A DNA stretch of 64,000 nucleotides from Leuctra nigra (lineage: Eukaryota > Arthropoda > Insecta > Plecoptera > Leuctridae). Position 1 is the stretch's first letter; every line of letters begins with the position of its first letter. The DNA is taken from NCBI GenBank assembly GCA_934045905.1, contig OW203761.1, positions 30,306,964 to 30,370,963 on the forward strand. The letters run 5' to 3'. The translations under genes were made by a program, and so were the position numbers. This document shows positions 21,182 to 64,000 of this stretch, in pieces. The notes under the pieces are model-generated. The model worked only from the letters and a program-made list of their open reading frames with translations. It was not told where the DNA came from and made no database searches.

Positions 21182-21620
21182 TAGATTATTATTAGGGTTT
21201 AATGGCGCGTCAACGACGAGGTTATATTGCGCACATTAATTGTTATATTTAATTTTGTTGATCATAATTGGAGGGCAAGGGGAGGGGGTCGACCTAACGG
21301 GCCCGATCCGGGGGAGTCCAGCACTAGTGGGAAGGCCAGGCCGGAATGGGGACGGACCGGGGGGTGTGAGGATTCGGGCCGGCTGAACCCGATTTCAGGG
21401 GGATCACCATCTCGAGGGGGGAGGCCGGCCCGAGGGGACCGCAAATTCAAGGAAGGGCATGGTTAGGCCGACCCTGGCTGCTCTTGGTCTGGGCCTCACC
21501 ACTGATCTGTCCGGCATGGGTAACCCTTACATATGAGCATATGCTCGCCGGCGTAGCTGCAATGGATCATTGGCCAACACAAACCCCACCACCGCGATAA
21601 GGTGACAGCCGTCGGGGGGC
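21182..21620 (-). mobile_element. SINE-like retroposon, copy 2, with 11-bp target duplication
   Basis: Flanked by CGACATGCTGA at 21171-21181 and 21621-21631. Body matches the element at 12060-12412 and extends further at its right end. The duplicated target includes the start codon of the orphan esterase exon. Confidence 0.85.
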
Positions 21621-21802
21621 CGACATGCTGACCTGTCCGCTAACTATTCAGCACTGCAGGCTCAGCAGCGCAACCGATTTCACTGGATAATTTGTTTCGT
21701 TGCGCATTAATGCCGTGTTTATAGACGAGCGTTGTACAGTGGATAGAGAAGACATAGGTATAGCTACTTAGTTATATTACAAGATATTTCATTATTATGG
21801 CT

Positions 21803-21808
21803 TTTATT
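21803..21808 (-). terminator. Candidate poly(A) signal of esterase copy A
   Basis: AATAAA on the minus strand about 107 nt beyond the stop codon of copy A; the first such hexamer downstream. Confidence 0.45.
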
Positions 21809-21914
21809 GTTAGTATCAATACAAATTACATGATCTATATATAGTATCTAATTTCGAGTAGGTAGATTTCAATAAAATTTATATTTCGTGTACTTTAAAC
21901 TTTGTATGAAAAAG

Positions 21915-45266
<23,352 letters not shown>

Positions 45267-45934
45267 GCCGACCTGTCCACTAACTATGCAGAACTGCACA
45301 TACCTATGTGCGAAACACTGTGTAACTGTTGCGTTACACATGGTGATGTAAAGCCGATCGTTGCATGCGTTATTCGTCACAACACAGACACCTTGCTTTC
45401 CGATGATATAGTTGCAACTCGCGACTGTCACGAAATGACACCTGCACATCAGTGTAGAAGGCCCGAAGTCCATTTTCACGATTTCGCTTTGCACACTTTT
45501 GTCAACCTATTCGATTGCCACTTGACTCACAAGTCAACAAATAGACTACAAAATATCTCATACAAATATGAATGAAGGCAGAATTACTGGATTTTGAACT
45601 CACTTCAAGCATGGACTTCGGACTTTCTACGTCTGAGGTACAGGCATTATCTAAACAAAGTTGGAATAGGAAGGAGTGAAGTGGCTCATCCCGGAATACT
45701 TTTGAGGAGGGAGGAGCTAAATAGTTAGAATATCTCTTTAAGCTGTAAAAATTAGTTACTAATTATTAGAAAAGCTCCTCTACCTACAAGATACCGAGCT
45801 CTGACACTAATCTAACGACTTGAGGAATTTCCTAATGAATGACAGTCAAAACATAATGAGTTACAGTGTTTTGTGGAAGACTTCCAGTGAAGTCAGGATA
45901 ATATGAACAGGCGATGTGAAAAATATCCTGCCGA

Positions 45935-46010
45935 ACCGTAAGTTCGAGCCCGGGACCTCTCACTTGCCTGTGAAAGATCTGCCGCCTGAGATACTCGGCT
46001 TGACGGTGAC
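45935..46010 (-). mobile_element. tRNA-like SINE head
   Basis: Minus strand A box TATCTCAGGCGGC (45981-45993) and B box GGGCTCGAACT (45941-45951), about 40 bp apart; acceptor-like ends CCGAGT and CGGTTCGG. Confidence 0.5.
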
Positions 46011-46798
46011 ACATCGCACTAATGTTAGACATTTCGTAGGTAGGGTCACCAACAAATCAGACCACTGGTAGCCTATGGTCACCTTATCAAATTGCACACG
46101 CGTATAACACACCCTCTTAGCAAATAATATTGAAAGAAATTCAACGAATAATAATACAATAGAAATAAGATGACTTAAAAATATTAAATAATTTTATTGA
46201 TTATTTCAACATTCAGGTGGAAAGTAGGCAGTCGACGTATTCTTCACCTTGAAAAGAGGTGAACTTTTGCGGTACGTGCATGAAGGAAAAATTAAGAGAT
46301 TAGTACATAAATTAAGCGCTGGGTGTCACATTAGAAAGTTAAAAGTAATGTATTAATAAATTATGTACATATTGTAAATTCGTTTTATACTTAGAACCTA
46401 TTTATTACTTTTCTATGAACCCCACGATAAGAAAGAAATTTAGGCAGGTATGCATTAGGATAATTTAAATTAGGTACCTATACGGATTAAATAATCACTA
46501 TTTGTTCTAATATTATATTTAATTAATAACATCTATTATTTTACGCTCGAGTTTAGATTAAAGCGATCACCTACGAGCATGGTATATCATTAGACCGTGC
46601 CTATACGTGTAATCGATGTCAAATAATGATATGATCCGCTGGTGTTCCTTCAATGATACCATATAAAAGGTACCATAATTTTGTGAATCCTATGGATGTA
46701 GAATTCGCGCCAACTACATTCACTGCGTCTATTTGCCCACTCACTATAAACTAATCCAAAGTTGGTCCACCATGGAGTTATAAATAGAACCACAAAGT

Positions 46799-46933
46799 AT
46801 AAGGTCCAGTTTTTCAATACTCTGCTGAAACCAGTAATTAAGTTAACACACTCATTCTAGGAATGTCATTGGTTGTTACCATGTCAATACAGTCCTATAA
46901 TCAACACTTTAAAAGTTAGCAGAGTATTGAAAT
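46799..46933. repeat. About 135-bp MITE, copy 2
   Basis: Inverted ends around TTTCAATACTCTGCT; interior GTCATTGGTTGTTACCATG. Immediately downstream of the displaced end of esterase B. Confidence 0.65.
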
Positions 46934-46960
46934 AATACATTCGTTTATCTCTCCGGGTCA

Positions 46961-47028
46961 GAACTAATCAGTCGCTGACGGTGGTCGCAGTTTCTGCAAC
47001 ATCGCCGTGCCCTGCAGCAGACTTGTAC
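46961..47028 (-). pseudogene. Displaced 3' end of esterase B exon 10
   Basis: Matches the end of copy C exon 10 (YKSAAGHGDVAETATTVSD, stop TGA near 46963) but is separated from the rest of the exon by a 2.58 kb insertion, so it is no longer in frame with the gene. Confidence 0.85.
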
Positions 47029-47923
47029 AGACAACGCATTAAGTCGTGATAATTCTTCACCCTTACAGAATATCATGATACCACCACTCATACAGCGAAG
47101 CTCGATAAGTTGCCTACAGCAAACCCCATAGTTATTTGTCAACAGAGGGATGACTGAATTACTGGGTTGTGTTCCTCAGGCCCAGATAGATCACACAGAT
47201 AAGGAAGTCAATGTTATGTCGATCGAACAAACATAACTTAACAACAACCACATTTCTTTTATCGGAACTAATAATTTACTTTCAGTTAAAACAAATATAG
47301 TTGGTTGGTGCATTAGGATTTCATTGGTATTGATAATATCAAGATTGTTATAATACATTTTGGAGTATTTAAACTATTTAATTTTAATACACAAAAATTA
47401 TTTAATCATTATTTTTAATTATTTTATCTAAAAATTCATTTATATTAAAATGAAGTTAAGATCGTCGATTTGAATGTAATTTGTATTTAATAAATCTTCC
47501 CAATAAAATAAATCGGTTAATTAAATGAAACCTGGTGTCAAGGCTGACAACATAATTTGATCTATAATATCAATCAGTATGTGAATCATTGATCAGAAAA
47601 TATTTGATTGTTATTGTAAACACTTAAACAGCTCCTATAACCATCAAACCTTGGATACATTCATTTGTAAAAAGCGGAAAGTAACTGAGACTCCACAAAA
47701 ATTGCATTATGAAAAATAAAAAAATTTAAACATAAAACATAAATATTATACATAAAAATGTATGTAAAATTAGATACATATCAATATAATATCGAACTGA
47801 TTGTATAATATTACCTAATAGCTGTTACTTTTTAAGTTGGTGCACAAATAGAATAACACTTTTTATTCACTTCGAACCAGCAAATACGTGAATTCATATT
47901 AATTTTGTTATAGGGAAGGGAAA

Positions 47924-48860
47924 CAGGCGCGTAGGAAGGGGGGGGGGAGTGGGGGTCAATGACCCCCCCCACTTTTCATCTTGACACCCCCAGATATAAC
48001 CCCCAGATACACACAAATTTTGATAAAGAGATCCAAAAATGCACAAATTTGCTCCATTATGAGGTTGAATTCTCAAAATTTTCACAAGTTTTGCAAAGCT
48101 AATTGAACAGAGGTATTATCCAATTAGACAATAACTCATTTGTCCAACATGATCATCCTCATGAATACAATTTAATAATTACACGTTAAACTATGATACC
48201 GAATAAGCACCGTTTTCAAAGCAATTCCAAAATCTATTCATAATCGATTATCTTTAGGGATTTTATAGAATAACAAAATTTACAGATTATAATGCATTTT
48301 GTCAAAGTTTCCCAAGAATATTGCATATCACAAATTTTAAATTTCTTTGAAAACGATGCCAAAATAGCTTCAAATTCGATTCTTTTGCATCAAAAACTCA
48401 AAAAATTCCCTGCAGGGCCAATGGGGATTCTATAAAAACAAATAGTTACAGTTATATTACATTTGTATAAAGTTTCCACAGAATATTGCATTTCATACAT
48501 TTTAAATTTCTTTGAAAAGTATGCTAAAATAGCATTAAGCTCGATTATTTTGTATCAATAACCCAAAAAATTCCCTGCGGGGCCAATAATGGGTATTAAA
48601 AACAAATAGCTACAAATTATATTACATTTCTTAAAGTTTCCACAGAATATTGCATTTCACACATTGTAAATTTCTTTGAAAAATATACAAAAATAGCTTC
48701 AAATTCGATTCTTTTGTATCAAAAATTCAAAAAAGGCCCTGCGGGGCAATTTGGGTTGCGGGCTTCCCAGACCCCATTGTAACGACGACTACTTTTCCTC
48801 ACATTCATTGATCCCCATAATTTTGACCCCCCCACTCAAAATGAAGTTCCTACGCGCCTG
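47924..48860. mobile_element. Nested hAT element with 8-bp target duplication
   Basis: Ends CAGGCGCGTAGGA and TCCTACGCGCCTG flanked by AAGGGAAA at 47916-47923 and 48861-48868. Interior repeats three units, each with CCCTGCRGGGC and ATTGCATTTCACA phrases; G/C runs at both ends. Confidence 0.85.
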
Positions 48861-48980
48861 AAGGGAAATTAAGATTTTATTGCTAAAACTGAATTTTTTG
48901 GTAATTCTTCAAATAAAACTACAACTGTGTAACCCCTGGTTAAACAGGTTTCATCACTATTATTTTTATCGCTGTGTCGT

Positions 48981-49147
48981 TCTGGAGCCCAAGTCTTGAA
49001 AAAAGCGTTTTGAAACCGTCTGGCGTTTTCATTGATCAAAACATAAAAAAGTTGAAAGCTAAGGTATAGTCGTCAACTTTTTTACGTTTTGATCAATGAA
49101 AACGCCAGACGGTTTCAAAACGCTTTTTTCAAGACTTGGGCTCCAGA
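48981..49147. repeat. Near-perfect 167-bp palindrome
   Basis: TCTGGAGCCCAAGTCTTGAA is mirrored at the right end; arms of about 75 bp and a tiny loop. Confidence 0.8.
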
Positions 49148-49588
49148 TGTTAAACGCATCATAGTATGATCTCATCAACTCTAAAACACTCTCTTCTTCT
49201 CTTCTTATTCCTCTAAAAAATCTATAAGAAAAAGCATTTTAAAAATACGCTAATCTTCCTAACGATTGATATCAAAATCCTGAGATCTGTCGAATAAACG
49301 AAAATCTTTATACTTGAATTGTCGAATTAGCATTTGTTTAATGACGGTCTACTCAGATTACAGAAAAATTAAGTAGTTTGGGAAATCACATAGGAAATAA
49401 CAGTATTGATATTTTTGTGATTGCATCGCATCGAGTAGATATTAGTGTGGTGGAGTTGTTGACAGACAAAAACCAGTTTTTCAAGTCATCTGTCTGTTGA
49501 TAAAATAACTATGGGTTGCTGTAGGCAACTTATCGAGCTTCGCTGTACGAGTGGTGGTATCATGATATTCTGTAAGGGTGAAGAATTA

Positions 49589-58968
<9,380 letters not shown>

Positions 58969-59239
58969 GCTGACCTGCCAGTCAACCTTACAGCACTGAG
59001 TCTCTCCGCCAGTTGACTTCACAGACATGTCTATTAGTCGGAGAAATCATGGGGGGGGGGGGGGGGGGCGATTCTCCAGAAAATGTACCTAGTGTTTTAT
59101 TGAATTTGATGCATATTTACTTGTATTTAGTCTGACTTATTATACTTTTTAAATGAATGCCATTGTTTTTAAAGTGATGATTGATGAACAAAAAGGCCCA
59201 AAGAAAATGAATGTTCTGCGTACGATATCTGTTCTAGTA

Positions 59240-59337
59240 TTACACTATGGTCTGTGACAGGCAAAGATGAACCCGCGCTAGCATGGGCCGCCCTATACAT
59301 GGCAATGCTCAAGTGGGTTCATCTTTTCCTGTCACCG
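59240..59337. repeat. Imperfect palindrome between esterase copies B and C
   Basis: GACAGGCAAAGATGAACCC is mirrored by GGGTTCATCTTTTCCTGTC. G-run at 59051-59068 lies nearby. Confidence 0.6.
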
Positions 59338-59440
59338 ACCTTATACACTATTTTTTATATTCCATAAAGAATTAAGGAAATCCATGATATTTCATAATTA
59401 CAAATCCACAAACAATTGGTTAATGAATATGCATTAATTA

Positions 59441-59930
59441 AGCGTGCGTAGCGAGCTTCATTACTCTTATGGCACTTTCTCTGTGTCTTGTGGTTTGTTT
59501 TGTTTTCTTGTGTTTTTTTTTCTTCAGTGCCTGGATCAAACCGTTCTACCGACCGCTCTGAAAATTTGTAAACACACAAAATTTCATATGAGCAGTGTCT
59601 GGGATCGTTTTTAAACAGGATCCTGTGATTGGTTGAATAATGCAAATGAATAGCTCACACCGTTCGACCTAACAAAAATTAAATTTTTCAAAATTTTTGA
59701 GGCTGACATATTATAGTTTTAGAGTTATAAGTTTCATTGATCCATTGATTGGTTAAAACTAAAATTAATTTATCCTGGGATTTTTTAAATTTAAACTAGA
59801 ACCGTTGACCGATTAAGTTAAAACTTTGCATGGTCATTGGGACCATTCTTTTAGGTATTTTCCAATATTTAGAATAATCAGTCGTTATCTTAAAAAGTAA
59901 TCGTTATTTTAAGGACATTATCTACCATAA
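59441..59930 (+). mobile_element. Helentron-like element, 3'-truncated copy
   Basis: Starts AGCGTGCGTAGCGAGC and runs into T-rich and degenerate units, but no CTAG stem-loop end before 60100. Confidence 0.45.
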
Positions 59931-60140
59931 TCTTGAAATATTTGAAATTTTAAGCTAAGAATTTGGTTACTTTAGTTCCTAGTTACTTTAGTTATCCTTT
60001 TTGCCGTAATTTCTGAGTGAGAAAATATTTAGTTAAAACACAATCCATGAAATACCACAAATATTTTTGAAAAACTGTGGACATCAAGCTTCTGGGATTC
60101 AAGTTCAGATTCAATGCTCTGTGTAACGATCAGTCAACTT

Positions 60141-60146
60141 TTTATT
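60141..60146 (-). terminator. Candidate poly(A) signal of esterase copy C
   Basis: AATAAA on the minus strand about 50 nt beyond the copy C stop codon. Confidence 0.55.
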
Positions 60147-60194
60147 GTTAAATCAACTACCATCATAATTTATCTCTCTCCTGGTCAGAACAAA

Positions 60195-64000
<3,806 letters not shown>

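Larger units (their letters stand above)
45267..46954. other. Intergenic region between esterase copies A and B
   Basis: 45267-45310 is 5' UTR of copy A by similarity to the orphan exon. The remainder contains a tRNA-like SINE head and a MITE (listed separately) and the 3' flank of copy B. No other gene. Confidence 0.5.

Overview
The window is a eukaryotic nuclear segment and almost certainly from an insect. Coding sequence is split into small exons by GT-AG introns, the background is AT-rich, and much of the non-coding DNA is transposon debris. Two gene families are recognisable, both on the minus strand. The short-motif background and secreted esterases of this type fit a sap-feeding hemipteran such as a planthopper, but that placement is inference.

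Layout. (1) 1074-14967 holds a complete nine-exon STING gene (cGAS-STING cyclic-dinucleotide receptor). Joining the exons by GT-AG rules gives a closed 379-codon frame with four membrane segments and a cyclic-dinucleotide-binding domain, and no C-terminal tail. (2) 14968-21094 is intergenic and is filled by a 1.6 kb element with long terminal inverted repeats next to the STING start, a nest of hAT-like elements with a non-LTR reverse-transcriptase fragment inside, and a tRNA-derived SINE. (3) 21095-63553 is a tandem array of secreted type-B carboxylesterases that share one ten-exon structure. It contains an orphan first exon (21095-21176), copy A (45266 down to 21915, 582 aa, 23 kb), copy B (58968 down to 49589, 566 aa, 9.4 kb) and copy C (exons 5-10 only; its 5' part lies beyond the right edge).

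Copies A and B encode a signal peptide, an HGGGF oxyanion loop, a GxSAG nucleophile elbow, the acidic residue and the catalytic histidine, so both look catalytically competent. Copy B uses GQSAG where A and C use GESAG. Its last exon is cut by a 2.58 kb element flanked by a 4-bp GTAC duplication, which swaps the last 17 residues for six others. Copy A has a 5-nt deletion in the same region, so all three copies end differently. The last intron and its flanking exons (about 290 bp) are identical in A, B and C while most other introns have diverged, which points to gene conversion or selection.

Repeats. Several families recur: a Helentron/Helitron-like family with a terminal stem-loop and CTAG end; a 393-bp palindromic foldback element with three near-full copies, attached to an array of CRE, ETS and YY1-like motifs; hAT-type elements with 8-bp target duplications; a 211-bp Tc1/mariner-like MITE pair; two SINE-like insertions with 11-bp duplications; and many perfect or near-perfect hairpins. 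No CRISPR array, prokaryotic operon or credible free-standing tRNA gene was seen.
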